Of a stretch of 64,000 nucleotides of DNA, positions 7,033 through 16,757 are shown piece after piece. The notes beneath the pieces are model-generated. The model worked only from the letters and a program-made list of their open reading frames with translations. It ran no database searches and was not told where the DNA came from. Position 1 is the first letter of the stretch, and every line of letters begins with the position of its first letter. The stretch lies in NCBI RefSeq assembly GCF_001552735.1, contig NZ_BCRT01000015.1, positions 62,001-126,000 of the forward strand, in the 5' to 3' direction. This DNA is from Sanguibacter suarezii NBRC 16159. GTDB lineage: Bacteria > Actinomycetota > Actinomycetes > Actinomycetales > Cellulomonadaceae. A program made the position numbers and the translations under genes.

Positions 7033-7986
7033 TCAGGCGCTCGGGCTGTCCGGGCTCTGCTGGGCGAGGAACCGCTCAAACTCAGCGCCGATCTCGTCGG
7101 CGGTGGGAATCGGGGCGGAGTCGGCGAGCAGGCTCTGGCGCTCGGCGGCGCGGGTGAAGGCGTCGTACTGCTCCTCCAGGCCGCGGACCACCTCAGCGAC
7201 CTCCGGCGACTGCTCCACCTGACGGGCGACCTCCTCGCGCGCCTCCTCGGCCGCCTCCTCGAGGTCGGTCACCCGAAGGTCGAGCCCGGTCGTGGCCTCC
7301 ACCTTGGTCAGCGCGATGATCGCGGCCGGCGGGTAGGAGGACTGGGCGAGGTAGTGCGGCACGTGCACGGCGTAGCCGAGGGAGTCGTGACCGCGTTCGC
7401 CGAGGCGGAACTCCAGCAGGTTGGCGACGGTCGCCGGGACGGCGACGCGGCCGAACCACGAGGACGCGTTGGCGATGAGCTCGTCGCGGGAGGCGTGAGG
7501 GGTCACGGACAGGTCGCGGGTGTGCGGGACCCCCATGGGGATGCCGTACATGCCGATGGTCATGGACACGTCGAAGCGGTCGACCAGGTCGATGACGGCC
7601 GCGACGAACCGTTCCCACTGGAGGTCGGGCTCGGTGCCGTGGAGCACGAGGAACGGGGTCTGCTCCGCGTCGTGGGCCAGGTCGATGGCGATGGTCGGCG
7701 CCTCGTACTCGACCCAGGCGTTCGTGTCGAAGGTCATGGTGGGGCGCTTGGAGCGGTAGTCGACCAGCTGGTCGGCGTCGAAGGTCACCAGGCGGGTCGT
7801 CTCTCCCAGGCCGAGCAGGTGCTCGACGGCGATCGTCCCGGCGCTCCCGGCGTCGACAAACCCTCGCAGCGCGTTGATCAGCACCGGTCCGGTCGCGGGA
7901 GTGTCACTGCGGACGTCGGCGTCACGCACGCCGAGCCTCGCCTCCACCTCGGTGTCGATCTCATAGAGCCCACGGGGGTCGAGCAC
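7033..7986 (-). CDS. PAC2 family protein (proteasome assembly chaperone-like)
   Basis: A 317-residue cytoplasmic protein with the PAC2 fold: the N-terminal VLINALRGFVDAGSAG segment (about residues 34-50) and the TIGMYGIPMGVPHTRD motif near residue 145 are typical. PAC2 proteins are named for eukaryotic proteasome assembly chaperones; the actinobacterial members are numerous and their role remains unclear, with proteasome- or nucleotide-related functions proposed. The C-terminal 60 residues are charged and predicted coiled-coil. The GTG start at 7986 follows GGAGG with good spacing. It converges with the spermidine-synthase-like gene and is separated from the signalling operon by about 130 bases with no gene. 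Confidence 0.85.
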   Translation of the reverse strand: MLDPRGLYEIDTEVEARLGVRDADVRSDTPATGPVLINALRGFVDAGSAGTIAVEHLLGLGETTRLVTFDADQLVDYRSKRPTMTFDTNAWVEYEAPTIAIDLAHDAEQTPFLVLHGTEPDLQWERFVAAVIDLVDRFDVSMTIGMYGIPMGVPHTRDLSVTPHASRDELIANASSWFGRVAVPATVANLLEFRLGERGHDSLGYAVHVPHYLAQSSYPPAAIIALTKVEATTGLDLRVTDLEEAAEEAREEVARQVEQSPEVAEVVRGLEEQYDAFTRAAERQSLLADSAPIPTADEIGAEFERFLAQQSPDSPSA

Positions 7987-8120
7987 GATCTACCTCCAGT
8001 CCACAGTCGGTCAGTCGTTGACAAGAACGCCGTCCGCACTGCATTTCTTCCCGGGGCACCCAGCGCCCTCCACCCGCGCCGTCGGGGCCGAGCGCGAACC
8101 AGCCGCGACCGCAGGCGTCC

Positions 8121-8570
8121 TCACCGGCTCGGTAGGCGCACCACGCTGACGAAGAAGTCGTCGATCCGATGGACCACCTCGGCGAAACCGTCGAAGTCGA
8201 CGGGCTTGGTGACGAAGGCGTTGGCGTGCAGGGAGTAGCTCTGGATGACGTCCTCCTCCGCCTCGGAGGTCGTCAGGACCACGACCGGGATGATGCGCAG
8301 CACAGGGTCCGACTTGAGCTCGGCGAGCACCTCACGGCCGTCCATGCGCGGCAGGTTGAGGTCGAGGAGGATGAGGTCGGGCGTGACCGCCGCGGTGTGC
8401 GTGCCTCGCTTGCGGAGGTAGTCCATGGCGCTCTCGCCGTCGCTGACCACCGTCACCCGGCGGGGTGTGGCGCTCTGGTCGAAGGCCTCGCGGGTCATGA
8501 GCACGTCGCCCGGGTCGTCCTCGACCAGCAGGATCTCGATCATCCGTGTCGTGCCGGTCACGTCGGTCAT
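8121..8570 (-). CDS. Single-domain response regulator (Rcp1-like)
   Basis: A 149-residue stand-alone receiver. D70 in [13 protein letters not shown] is the phospho-acceptor, with D18/D19 for magnesium, T100/T101 and K122 (FVTKP) completing the receiver set. There is no output domain, so it acts by protein contact or as a phosphate sink, as Rcp1-type receivers paired with phytochrome-like kinases do. It follows the CHASE3-like histidine kinase by 31 bases on the same strand and is its most likely phosphorylation partner. The start is not certain: ATG at 8570 lacks a good ribosome site, and an internal ATG at residue 10 directly precedes the first receiver strand. Confidence 0.9.
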   Translation of the reverse strand: MTDVTGTTRMIEILLVEDDPGDVLMTREAFDQSATPRRVTVVSDGESAMDYLRKRGTHTAAVTPDLILLDLNLPRMDGREVLAELKSDPVLRIIPVVVLTTSEAEEDVIQSYSLHANAFVTKPVDFDGFAEVVHRIDDFFVSVVRLPSR

Positions 8571-8601
8571 AGGTCCCGGCTCTCTCGTGGCGGCATGAGC
8601 C

Positions 8602-10182
8602 CTACGGTACGCGAGGTATGTCGGGAACGGTCCAGACGACGCTCGTGCCGGTCAACGGCGGGGTACGGGAGGTGTCGATCCAGATCTCCCCGCCGTGGTA
8701 CTCGACGATCTTCTTGCACAGGGCCAGCCCGATCCCGGTCCCGTCGTAGACGTCCTTGGGGTGGAGACGCTGGAAGATGACGAACACCCGGTCCACGTAC
8801 TTGGCGTCGATCCCGATCCCGTTGTCCGTGCACCACAGCTCCCACCCGCCCGCGCGCCGCTGCGCGCCGATGCTGATCCGCGGCGTACGGGCAGGGTCGC
8901 GGAACTTCAGCGCGTTGCCCACGAGATTCTGGAAGAGCTGGACGAACAAGGTCTGCTGCCCGACCACCGTGGGCAGCTCGCCGACCTCCACCTCGGCCCC
9001 CGTCGCGGCGGTCACCGCGTCGAAGGTGGACACCGCCGTGCGGCACGCCTCGCCGAGATCGACCGGCGCAGGATCCTCGTGCACCCGACCGACCCGGGAG
9101 AAGCCGAGCAGGTCCTGGATGAGCTGCTGCATGCGCTTGGCGCCGTCGGCGGCGAAGTCGATGTACTGGTCGGCGCGCTCGTCGAGCTGCCCGCCATACC
9201 GCTTGCGCAACAGCTGGGTGAAGCTGGCGACCTTGCGCAGAGGTTCCTGCAGGTCGTGGGAGGCGACGTAGGCGAACTGCTCGAGGTCCCGGTTCGACCG
9301 GCGCAGCTCCTCCGCCTGCTCGGTGAGGTGCTGGTGCGCCGCAGCGATCTGCTGGGCTGACTCCTGCGCGACGGCCATCTGGTCGACGAGCTCGACCCGC
9401 ATGGCATCGACGGCGCGGGCCAGCGCAGCGATCTCCCCCGGGGCGCGGGTGCGCACCTCCTGGGTCAACGCTCCCCCGCTCACCGCCTCCGCCTTCGAGG
9501 CGAGGTCTGCCAGCGGCTCCACGATCCTGCGCTGCAGGGTGAACCAGAGAGCCAGCCCCACCGCGAGCGCCGCGACGGTGAGCAGGACCACGGTCATGAA
9601 GAGGTTGAGGTTCCACCGCATGAACTGCTCGTTCGCGGTGGAGCGCGCCTCGGCCAGATCCGCGGCCAGCTCGTCAGCGGTCTGCTGCGCCTCGGCGAAG
9701 AGCGCGTCCCCCACGGAGATGAGGTCCGGTGGCACGGCCGCGGTGCCACCTGCGCTCACCGCCTCGACCGCCGGTCCCACAAAGGCCGTCCGCCAGTCCT
9801 CGATCTGACCGACGAGCGTCTCGAAGGAGGCGACCATGTCGTCGTCAGCCCCCAGGTCGTCCACCAGGAGGGTGTGCACCTTGGCGGCCTCGAGATCGGG
9901 GCCGTCGATGATGACGTCGAGCGCCGGCTGGTACCCGGTGGCCTGATACGTCTGCAGAGCAGTCCTGGCGTCGGACAGCCAGGCGCGCACAGAGTGGTTG
10001 AAGCCGATGGCCTGGGAGTAGGTCGTCGACACCCGGTGCTGGAGGGTGAGCACCTGGGAGACGGAGTAGACAGCGCCGCTGACGATGAGCAGCAGGACCA
10101 CGCCGCCGGTGAGCAGGGTGACCCGCAGCTGGCGGCTCAGGGTCCGGGCCGAGGACCGGTGGGGCTGGTCGGGGGTGGTCAT
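8602..10182 (-). CDS. CHASE3-like sensor histidine kinase
   Basis: A 526-residue membrane kinase. Transmembrane helix 1 spans about 21-43, an extracellular helical CHASE3-like sensor about 45-190, helix 2 about 193-214, and a HAMP linker about 215-268. The HisKA dimerisation helix has the phospho-accepting H309 in [14 protein letters not shown], a sequence typical of phytochrome-like kinases. The ATP-binding domain shows [10 protein letters not shown] (N box), DNGIGID (G1) and GTGIGLALC (G2). The ligand is unknown. The ATG at 10182 overlaps the TGA of the upstream receiver-phosphatase gene (ATGA) and the single-domain receiver follows 31 bases later, so the three proteins form one signalling unit. 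Confidence 0.92.
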   Translation of the reverse strand: MTTPDQPHRSSARTLSRQLRVTLLTGGVVLLLIVSGAVYSVSQVLTLQHRVSTTYSQAIGFNHSVRAWLSDARTALQTYQATGYQPALDVIIDGPDLEAAKVHTLLVDDLGADDDMVASFETLVGQIEDWRTAFVGPAVEAVSAGGTAAVPPDLISVGDALFAEAQQTADELAADLAEARSTANEQFMRWNLNLFMTVVLLTVAALAVGLALWFTLQRRIVEPLADLASKAEAVSGGALTQEVRTRAPGEIAALARAVDAMRVELVDQMAVAQESAQQIAAAHQHLTEQAEELRRSNRDLEQFAYVASHDLQEPLRKVASFTQLLRKRYGGQLDERADQYIDFAADGAKRMQQLIQDLLGFSRVGRVHEDPAPVDLGEACRTAVSTFDAVTAATGAEVEVGELPTVVGQQTLFVQLFQNLVGNALKFRDPARTPRISIGAQRRAGGWELWCTDNGIGIDAKYVDRVFVIFQRLHPKDVYDGTGIGLALCKKIVEYHGGEIWIDTSRTPPLTGTSVVWTVPDIPRVP

Positions 10183-11441
10183 CGCCACTCCGCGGAGTCG
10201 GCCAGGGTCGACGACCGCCGGACGGCATCGCCGTCGATGAGGCCGGGCCACCCGAGGATGAGCACTGCGGCGTCGTCGACCAGGCGCCCGCCGTGGAGGT
10301 CGTGCACCCGGCGCAGGATCCGTTCGGTGAGACCGTCGGTGCCCAGCAGGTACTCCGCGCTGACCGCCTCGAGCAGGCCGTCCAGGCCGATCCGGGGTCG
10401 CGGCAGATGCAGGGTGACGGGACCGTCGCGCAGGTCCCTCGCCACCGGGGCACGGTCGAGGACCGTGGCCTCGAGCAGACCGTCGGTGTAGAGCATGAGC
10501 CACCAGGTGTCCTCGAACTCCAGGCGCTGCGCGTGCCACGAGGTGTCGAGCGGGATACCCAGCGCCCGCCCGCGCGCGGTCGGTTCGATCGTCGTCGCCT
10601 GCGCACCGAGCAGGATCGGGGCATGGTGACCGGCGAGATAGAGGTCTGCGGACCGCCGGTCGGCGGACAGCACCAGCTGGCACAAGGTGGTGAAGGTCTC
10701 GGGCTTGGACCGTTCGATGACCATGACGCGCTCCACGAGCGGGAGGATGGCCTCGTCTGGAGTCTCGGCGAGCACGAGGGTGCGCCACGCGGTGCGCAGC
10801 GTCGCGCCCAGCGCCGCCTCAGCCGGCCCGTGCCCGGCGACGTCGCCGATGACGGCGGCCACCGTCCCGTCCGCGCGCTCGACCACGTCGTAGAAGTCAC
10901 CGCCGAGCAGCCCGTCGCCGCCTGGCAGGTACCCGACGTGGACGGCGAGGTGAGGGTCGACCAGCGCCGGGGTCGGCAGCAGTGCACGCTCCAGGCGCGC
11001 CGTCTCGTGGGCACGGACGGTGTTGCGGTAGATCGTCCGCTCCTGCTCGTCGGACAACCGCCGCTGCACGGCGTACCGGACCGCCCGGATGAGCAGGTCC
11101 GGACCCACCTCCTGCTTGACGAGATAGTCCTGGGCGCCGGCGGCCACCGCCTCGATCCCCAGGTCTGACCCGGTCATGCCGGTGAAGACGACAAGAGCGG
11201 GCGGCGCCGGCGTCTCGTGGATGCGGAGCACCCCGGAGACGCCGTGGGCGTCGGGGAGCCCGAGGTCGAGCAGGACGCAGTCGACGTCGAGCATCGTGAG
11301 CGCCTCGTCGATGGTCCGGGCGCGGCTCAGGATGACCGCGGCGCCTGCGTCCTCGAGCATCGCTTCGACGAGGATCGCGTCACCGTCGTCGTCCTCGACG
11401 ACGAGGATCCGGATGGGCTTGTCCTGGCTGGCACGGCTCAC
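10179..11441 (-). CDS. Response regulator with PP2C-type (SpoIIE/RsbU-like) phosphatase output
   Basis: A 420-residue fusion. The receiver occupies about residues 8-130, with D59 as phospho-acceptor in VLLDLGLPD. The PP2C/SpoIIE domain from about residue 165 to the end shows the metal-binding segments GGDFYDV and IGDVAGHG, then YTDGLLEA and DDAAVLIL. Such proteins usually dephosphorylate an anti-sigma-factor antagonist, releasing a sigma factor when the receiver is phosphorylated; no anti-sigma or antagonist gene is in this window, so the target must be elsewhere. The GTG at 11441 follows GGGAGGGG. It is the first gene of a three-gene operon and diverges from helD across 175 bases. Confidence 0.92.
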   Translation of the reverse strand: MSRASQDKPIRILVVEDDDGDAILVEAMLEDAGAAVILSRARTIDEALTMLDVDCVLLDLGLPDAHGVSGVLRIHETPAPPALVVFTGMTGSDLGIEAVAAGAQDYLVKQEVGPDLLIRAVRYAVQRRLSDEQERTIYRNTVRAHETARLERALLPTPALVDPHLAVHVGYLPGGDGLLGGDFYDVVERADGTVAAVIGDVAGHGPAEAALGATLRTAWRTLVLAETPDEAILPLVERVMVIERSKPETFTTLCQLVLSADRRSADLYLAGHHAPILLGAQATTIEPTARGRALGIPLDTSWHAQRLEFEDTWWLMLYTDGLLEATVLDRAPVARDLRDGPVTLHLPRPRIGLDGLLEAVSAEYLLGTDGLTERILRRVHDLHGGRLVDDAAVLILGWPGLIDGDAVRRSSTLADSAEWR

Positions 11442-11616
11442 ACACAGCCCCTCCCGTTGTGATGTCCCGTCGTCCGTCCCCCGATGGTAGAGCGTCCCTC
11501 GCCCTTCTCACCGGCACAGATAGGTCCTGGCGTGGCGATCAGGGATACTGGACGGCCGTGACCATGGGCTGTCACGGTGTGTGCCGGGACGAACGCCGGC
11601 TGCTGGGAGGAGAAGC

Positions 11617-13863
11617 GTGACTGATCAGTCCGACGAGATCCGGATGGAGCAGCAGGCGGTCGACGTGCGGTACGCACGGCTGGACGAGCTGCGCGCCGCG
11701 ACCCGGGCTCGGCTGGCCGCGGTCCGCCGCAGCGGCCCCTCGGGGTCGCCGCAGAACCGCAGCGAGCGCGACGCCTTCGCGACCCTCTACGAAGACCGCT
11801 CGGCACTGCTGGAGGCTGTCGAGGACCGGCTCTGCTTCGGCCGGCTCGACTTCGACGACCAGGTCACCCGCTACATCGGCCGGATCGGCCTGACCGACGA
11901 GCAGCACACCTCGATCCTCACCGACTGGCGCGCCCCCGCAGCCCAGGCCTTCTACCGTGCCACCGCTGCCCACCGTGACGGTGTGTTCCGTCGTCGGCAC
12001 CTGGTGACCTCCGGGCGCACGGTGACGGGTCTGGAGGACGAGATCCTCGACCTGTCCCTGCCCGGCAGCCACGTCAGCGAGCTCAACCTGTCCGGGGAGG
12101 GCGCGCTGCTGGCGGCCCTGGCCGCCGGACGAACCGGCCGCATGGGCGACATCGTCGCGACCATCCAGGCCGAGCAGGACACGATCATCCGGTCGGACCT
12201 GCAGGGCGCGCTCGTGGTCCAGGGTGGTCCCGGGACCGGCAAGACCGCTGTCGCGCTGCACCGCGCCGCCTACCTGCTCTACGCCCACCGCAGGTTGCTC
12301 GAACGCTCCGGTGTGCTGCTCATCGGTCCGAGCCAGTCCTTCCTGCGCTACATCGACCAGGTCCTGCCCTCCCTCGGTGAGACGGGCGTGGTGAGCACGA
12401 CGATCGCCGATCTCATCCCCGGGCTCTCCGCGCGCGCCACGGAGCCGCCGCGCACCGCCGAGATCAAGGGCCGCGCCGTGTTCGCCCAGATCATCCGCCG
12501 GGCCGTCTCGGCACGCCAACGGGTCCCCGCCCAGGACACCCGGCTGCGGGTGGACGGGCACGACATCGTCATCCGTCGGCGGGACATCCGTGACGCGATC
12601 TCCAAGGCGCGCCGCAACCACAAGCCCCACAACCAGGCGCGGGTGACCTTCGTGCGGGAGATGCTCTCCCGCCTCGCTCAGCAGTACGTGGACCAGATGT
12701 CCTTCTCGATCGAGAAGGACGAACGGGCTGAGGTCATCGAGGAGCTGCGCACCACCCGGGAGATCCGGATCGCGCTCAACCTCGCGTGGATGCCGCTCAC
12801 CCCGGAGAAGCTCATCGAAGACCTCTTCGCCAAGCCGCACCGCCTGGCCCAGGTCGCCCACGAGCTCTCCGACGCCGACCTGGCAGCGCTGCAGCGTCCG
12901 GCCGGCTCCCCGTGGACCGAGTCCGACGTGCCGCTGCTCGACGAGGCGGCCGAGCTGCTCGGGGAGGACGACCAGGCCGCGAAGGCCCAGGCACGCCGGG
13001 ACGCGGAGCAGCGCGCCGAGAGCCTCGACTACGCCCGCCAGGTGCTGGAGAACTCCGGCAGCGGCGGTGGCCTGGTCAACGCCGACGTCCTCGCCGACCG
13101 TTTCGCCTCCGGGGGCGCCTACCTCACCACAGCCGAGCGCGCCGAGAAGGACCGCACCTGGACCTACGCCCACCTCGTGGTCGACGAGGCGCAGGAGCTC
13201 TCGGCGATGGCCTGGCGCGCCCTCATCCGCCGGTGCCCGTCGCGGTCCATGACCATCGTGGGTGACGTCGCACAGACCTCCTCCCCCGCCGGCGCACGGT
13301 CCTGGGCGGCGATGCTCACTCCCCTGCTGCGCGACGCGTGGCGGATGTCCGAGCTCACCGTCAACTACCGCACCCCCGAGGCGATCGCCACGGCAGCCCG
13401 GTCCATGGCGCTGGCCGCCCGGCTGCCGGTCTCCCCGCTCACCTCCGCCCGCGAGATCCCCGGCGCGCTGCAGATCCACCCGGCCGAGCCCGGCCAGCTG
13501 CGCGCGCTCACCCTGGACCTGGCCCTGCGGACCGTCGCCGAGGTGCGCACGGGCAGCGCGGGTCAGGTGGCCGTCGTGGTCCCCGCCGAGGAGACGCACG
13601 AGGTCCGGGCCGCCCTGCTCGACCAGGGCGTCGCCCGCGGCGACGACCCGACCGGCCTGCAGGACGCCGTCGTCGTGCTCAGCCCGGCCCAGATCAAGGG
13701 GTTGGAGTTCGACGCCGTCATCCTGGAGGAGCCCGCAGACATCTTCGCCGGACCGGGCGGGGCGTCCGACCTGTACGTGGCCATGACCCGCCCGACGAAG
13801 TTCCTGCACGTGACCCACTCCCGTCCGCTGCCCCCCGGCATGGAGGGCTCAGCACAGCCCTGA
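11617..13863 (+). CDS. helD: HelD-type RNA polymerase-associated ATPase (UvrD/Rep-like superfamily 1)
   Basis: A 748-residue superfamily-1 motor. Family members bind RNA polymerase, push open the clamp and clear nucleic acid from stalled enzyme, and some confer rifampicin tolerance. The N-terminal 60 residues are helical, like the arm that enters the secondary channel. The Walker A motif is at 203-210 (GGPGTGKT) and Walker B with VVDEAQELS near 521-529; a long insertion separates them, as in HelD. The C-terminal half keeps NYRTP and the final helicase motif with VAMTRP. I chose GTG at 11617, seven bases after GGGAGGAG; the frame stays open for 12 codons upstream. A repair helicase role is the alternative. 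Confidence 0.85.
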   Translation: MTDQSDEIRMEQQAVDVRYARLDELRAATRARLAAVRRSGPSGSPQNRSERDAFATLYEDRSALLEAVEDRLCFGRLDFDDQVTRYIGRIGLTDEQHTSILTDWRAPAAQAFYRATAAHRDGVFRRRHLVTSGRTVTGLEDEILDLSLPGSHVSELNLSGEGALLAALAAGRTGRMGDIVATIQAEQDTIIRSDLQGALVVQGGPGTGKTAVALHRAAYLLYAHRRLLERSGVLLIGPSQSFLRYIDQVLPSLGETGVVSTTIADLIPGLSARATEPPRTAEIKGRAVFAQIIRRAVSARQRVPAQDTRLRVDGHDIVIRRRDIRDAISKARRNHKPHNQARVTFVREMLSRLAQQYVDQMSFSIEKDERAEVIEELRTTREIRIALNLAWMPLTPEKLIEDLFAKPHRLAQVAHELSDADLAALQRPAGSPWTESDVPLLDEAAELLGEDDQAAKAQARRDAEQRAESLDYARQVLENSGSGGGLVNADVLADRFASGGAYLTTAERAEKDRTWTYAHLVVDEAQELSAMAWRALIRRCPSRSMTIVGDVAQTSSPAGARSWAAMLTPLLRDAWRMSELTVNYRTPEAIATAARSMALAARLPVSPLTSAREIPGALQIHPAEPGQLRALTLDLALRTVAEVRTGSAGQVAVVVPAEETHEVRAALLDQGVARGDDPTGLQDAVVVLSPAQIKGLEFDAVILEEPADIFAGPGGASDLYVAMTRPTKFLHVTHSRPLPPGMEGSAQP

Positions 13864-13926
13864 GCACCTCGTCCACGTGCCAAGACCCGTTTGGTCATTC
13901 CTGCGGGCAAGGAGCACTATGACCTA

Positions 13927-15138
13927 GTGCTGAAGGCCCTCCTCCTCGAAAATGTCCACCCACTCACCATCGAGATCCTCGCTGCTCACGGGATCGAGGT
14001 GGAGACCCGCTCCGGTGCGCTGGACGAGAACGAGCTGATCGACGCCCTCGACGGTGTCCACATCCTCGGGATCCGGTCCAAGACCCAGGTGACCGCCAAG
14101 GTCATCGAGGCGTCCCCGGAGCTGCTGACCATCGGTGCCTTCTGTATCGGCACCAACCAGATCGACCTCAAGACCGCCGCGAACCACGGCGTCGCCGTGT
14201 TCAACGCCCCTTTCTCCAACACGCGCTCCGTCGTGGAGATCGCCCTCGCCGAGATCATCTCGCTCACCCGCCGGATGACCGAGCGCGACAAGGCGCTGCA
14301 CGCCGGCATCTGGGACAAGTCCGCTGAGGGCTCCCACGAGGTGCGCGGTCGCACCCTGGGGATCATCGGCTACGGCAACATCGGCACCCAGCTCTCCGTC
14401 CTGGCGGAGAACCTCGGGATGTCGGTCGTCTTCTACGACACTGCCGAGAAGCTCGCTCTGGGCAACGCGCGCCGGCTCGGCTCCCTCGACGAGCTGCTCC
14501 AGGTCGCCGACATCGTGACCCTGCACGTCGACGGACGCAGCGGCAACGCCGGCCTGTTCGGCGAGGACCAGTTCGCGATGATGAAGCCCGGCGCGATCTT
14601 CCTCAACCTCTCCCGCGGCTTCGTGGTGGACACCCACGCCCTGCGTGAGGCGATCCTGTCCCGCCACCTCGCCGGTGCAGCGATCGACGTCTTCCCCTCC
14701 GAGCCCAAGAAGCGCGGCGACCAGTTCGAGTCCGAGCTGCGCGGCCTGCCGAACGTCATCCTCACCCCGCACATCGGCGGATCGACCCTGGAGGCGCAGG
14801 AGTCGATCGGGGAGTTCGTGGCCAACAAGATCAAGGACTACGTCCGCACGGGGACCACGACGCTCAGCGTCAACATCCCCAACCTCGCCCTGGAGAACTC
14901 CACCGGCGTGGCGCGGGTCGCCCACCTGCACCGCAACACCCCGGGCGTGCTGGCCGCGGTCAACAAGACCCTGGCCGAGCACGGCACGAACATCGAGGGT
15001 CAGCTGCTCGCGACCCGCGGAGAGGTCGGCTACGTGGTGACCGACGCCGGCTCGGTCCTGGAGGCAGCGGTCATCGACGCGCTGCGCTCGATGGACCAGA
15101 CCATCAAGCTCCGCGTGCTCACCGGGGCGCAGCGCTGA
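13927..15138 (+). CDS. serA: D-3-phosphoglycerate dehydrogenase
   Basis: Oxidises 3-phosphoglycerate to 3-phosphohydroxypyruvate, the first step of serine synthesis. This is the short E. coli-type enzyme (403 residues) with a C-terminal ACT domain (about 330-403) that usually senses serine. FCIGTNQ and NAPFSNTRS are family signatures; GIIGYGNIG near 145 binds NAD, and NLSRG, DVFPSEP and TPHIGGS supply the catalytic Arg, Glu and His. I chose GTG at 13927 because similarity begins there; AAGGAG lies 12 bases upstream, somewhat far. A TTG at 13891 in the same frame is the alternative and would add 12 non-family residues. A strong hairpin follows the stop. Confidence 0.93.
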   Translation: MLKALLLENVHPLTIEILAAHGIEVETRSGALDENELIDALDGVHILGIRSKTQVTAKVIEASPELLTIGAFCIGTNQIDLKTAANHGVAVFNAPFSNTRSVVEIALAEIISLTRRMTERDKALHAGIWDKSAEGSHEVRGRTLGIIGYGNIGTQLSVLAENLGMSVVFYDTAEKLALGNARRLGSLDELLQVADIVTLHVDGRSGNAGLFGEDQFAMMKPGAIFLNLSRGFVVDTHALREAILSRHLAGAAIDVFPSEPKKRGDQFESELRGLPNVILTPHIGGSTLEAQESIGEFVANKIKDYVRTGTTTLSVNIPNLALENSTGVARVAHLHRNTPGVLAAVNKTLAEHGTNIEGQLLATRGEVGYVVTDAGSVLEAAVIDALRSMDQTIKLRVLTGAQR

Positions 15139-15173
15139 CGGTGATGTGACGAGGAGGCGCCCGGCGCCTCCCG

Positions 15174-15222
15174 CAGACGACGATGGGCCCTGTCCGTGAA
15201 GGACAGGGCCCATCGTCGTCTG
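15174..15222. terminator. Strong hairpin after serA
   Basis: Perfect 22-base arms (15174-15195 and 15201-15222, beginning CAGACGACGATGG) around a GTGAA loop, 35 bases after the serA stop. It lies between convergent genes and can serve serA and the DUF5302 gene from either side. Confidence 0.85.
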
Positions 15223-15301
15223 CTCGTGATCTGTGACCCCGCGTGCGCAGCGTCTCAGATGCGGGCGTCAGCGGTGCGTCGTGCTCACCGGTGCGTGATG
15301 C

Positions 15302-15490
15302 TCACCCAGACTTGCGGCGGAAGACGCGCTTGGTCTTGCCTGCCGTCTCGGAGCCGTGGACGGTCCCGGTGTTCGAGGACCCCTCGGCGCTGCGGTGCTG
15401 GCCGGCGTTCTTGCGGTCCAGCGCCTCCTTGAACTTGGCCTTGGTGTCATCGCTGACCGTCGCGTCGTGCTCAGAACTGTCCTGCGTCAT
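15302..15490 (-). CDS. DUF5302 small protein
   Basis: A 62-residue hydrophilic protein. The segment around DDTKAKFKEALDRKNAG (residues 14-30) matches DUF5302, a family of small actinobacterial proteins of unknown function. The rest is rich in Gly, Ser, Thr and basic residues and looks disordered, ending RVFRRKSG. No domain, signal or metal motif is present. The ATG at 15490 follows GGAGGTCCGGTGCT with a usable ribosome site. The gene stands alone between the serA terminator and the divergent aldo/keto reductase gene, so its context gives no further clue about its role. Confidence 0.82.
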   Translation of the reverse strand: MTQDSSEHDATVSDDTKAKFKEALDRKNAGQHRSAEGSSNTGTVHGSETAGKTKRVFRRKSG

Positions 15491-15636
15491 AGCACCGGAC
15501 CTCCTTGGGTAGATGTCGGCTGCACACGTGGTGCACCGTCAAGACTTCCCTACTTCGTCGAGCAGCGCCATCGAATTCTCCCCGACGGCATCTTCCGAGG
15601 TAGGTCCCCTAGTATCGCAGCGGTACGGTGGTGGCC

Positions 15637-16677
15637 ATGACCTCCACCGCCAGCGCCCAGCCCGGCATCCCGCTCCGGCGGCTCGGCGCCAGCGGACTGG
15701 CCGTCCCCGTCGTCAGCCTCGGTCTGTGGCAGAACTTCGGTGACGCAGGTGCGCTGGAGACCCAGCGCCGCATCATCGTGCACGCGATCGAGGCGGGCGT
15801 GGTGCACATCGACCTCGCCAACAACTACGGCCCTCCGCCGGGCGCCGCTGAGACGGTCTTTGGCCAGGTCCTGGCCCGCGACCTCCCCGGGCGCCGGGAC
15901 GAGCTGCTCATCTCGACCAAGGCCGGGTACCGGATGTGGCCGGGACCCTACGGGGAGGGCGGGTCTCGCAAGTACCTGCTGTCCTCGCTGGATCAGTCCC
16001 TGGCCCGCCTCGGGCTGGACCACGTCGACATCTTCTACAGCCACCGGTACGACCCGTCCACCCCGCTCGAGGAGACGATCGGGGCACTGGCCACGGCCGT
16101 GAGCTCAGGTCGTGCCCGGTACGTGGGGATCTCCTCCTACTCCGCCCGGCGCACCCGCGAGGCGCTCGACGTCGCGGACCGGCTCGGTGTGCGCCTGAGC
16201 GTCCACCAGCCGTCCTACTCCTTGCTCAACCGCTGGATCGAAGACCCTGACTCGAGCGGCGAGTCCGTGCTCGACGTCGCCGCAGCCGCCGGCCTGGGGG
16301 TGCTCGCCTTCTCCCCGCTCGCGCAGGGGATGCTCACGTCGAAGTACCTGACCGGCGTGCCGAGCGAGTCCCGCGCCGCCCGCGGCGGGTCGCTGCCCAC
16401 GTCCTACCTGACCCCGGAGAACCGGGCGGCGATCGCTGCGCTGGCGCAGATCGCGGCGGACCGCGGTCAGAGCCTGGCGCAGATGGCGGTGTCCTGGTGC
16501 CTGCGCGACCCGATCGTGTCAGGGGTGCTCGTGGGAGCCCGCACGACGGACCAGCTGGACGAGAACCTGCGGGCGGTGGAACGCCTGGACTTCACCGACG
16601 CCGAGCTCGCAGCGATCGACGAGTGCAGCGTGGACGGCGAGATCAATCTCTGGGCGTCACGGTCCAGCGACCTGTAG
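15637..16677 (+). CDS. Aldo/keto reductase (YghZ/L-glyceraldehyde-3-phosphate reductase-like)
   Basis: A 346-residue NADPH-dependent oxidoreductase of the AKR superfamily (TIM barrel). The catalytic tetrad is visible: Asp in HIDLANNYG with the following Tyr, Lys in STKAGY, and His in YSHRYD. The sequences NNYGPPPGAAE and GYRMWPGPYGEGGSRKYL match the YghZ/Kv-beta-like group that reduces L-glyceraldehyde 3-phosphate and methylglyoxal. Detoxification of reactive aldehydes is therefore likely, though the substrate is inferred. I prefer the ATG at 15637, which has TACGGT seven bases upstream (15624-15629) and no ribosome site, suggesting a leaderless message; an in-frame GTG nine bases earlier overlaps that hexamer. 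It converges with nrdR. Confidence 0.88.
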   Translation: MTSTASAQPGIPLRRLGASGLAVPVVSLGLWQNFGDAGALETQRRIIVHAIEAGVVHIDLANNYGPPPGAAETVFGQVLARDLPGRRDELLISTKAGYRMWPGPYGEGGSRKYLLSSLDQSLARLGLDHVDIFYSHRYDPSTPLEETIGALATAVSSGRARYVGISSYSARRTREALDVADRLGVRLSVHQPSYSLLNRWIEDPDSSGESVLDVAAAAGLGVLAFSPLAQGMLTSKYLTGVPSESRAARGGSLPTSYLTPENRAAIAALAQIAADRGQSLAQMAVSWCLRDPIVSGVLVGARTTDQLDENLRAVERLDFTDAELAAIDECSVDGEINLWASRSSDL

Positions 16678-16702
16678 ACCGACTGGGCCAGGCCCGCATC
16701 CG

Positions 16703-16724
16703 GCGCCGGACCAGGGTCCGGCGC
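16703..16724. terminator. Hairpin between aldo/keto reductase and nrdR
   Basis: GCGCCGGAC and its complement around a CAGG loop, 25 bases after the reductase stop and 33 bases beyond the nrdR stop; could end both convergent transcripts. Confidence 0.6.
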
Positions 16725-16757
16725 GGCGCGGCCGTCAGCACGACGGCCGCCGAGGCG

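Noticed and set aside
13891-13926. TTG at 13891 as the serA start
   Set aside because: The extra 12 residues do not resemble the family N-terminus; GTG at 13927 fits better despite wide spacing from AAGGAG.
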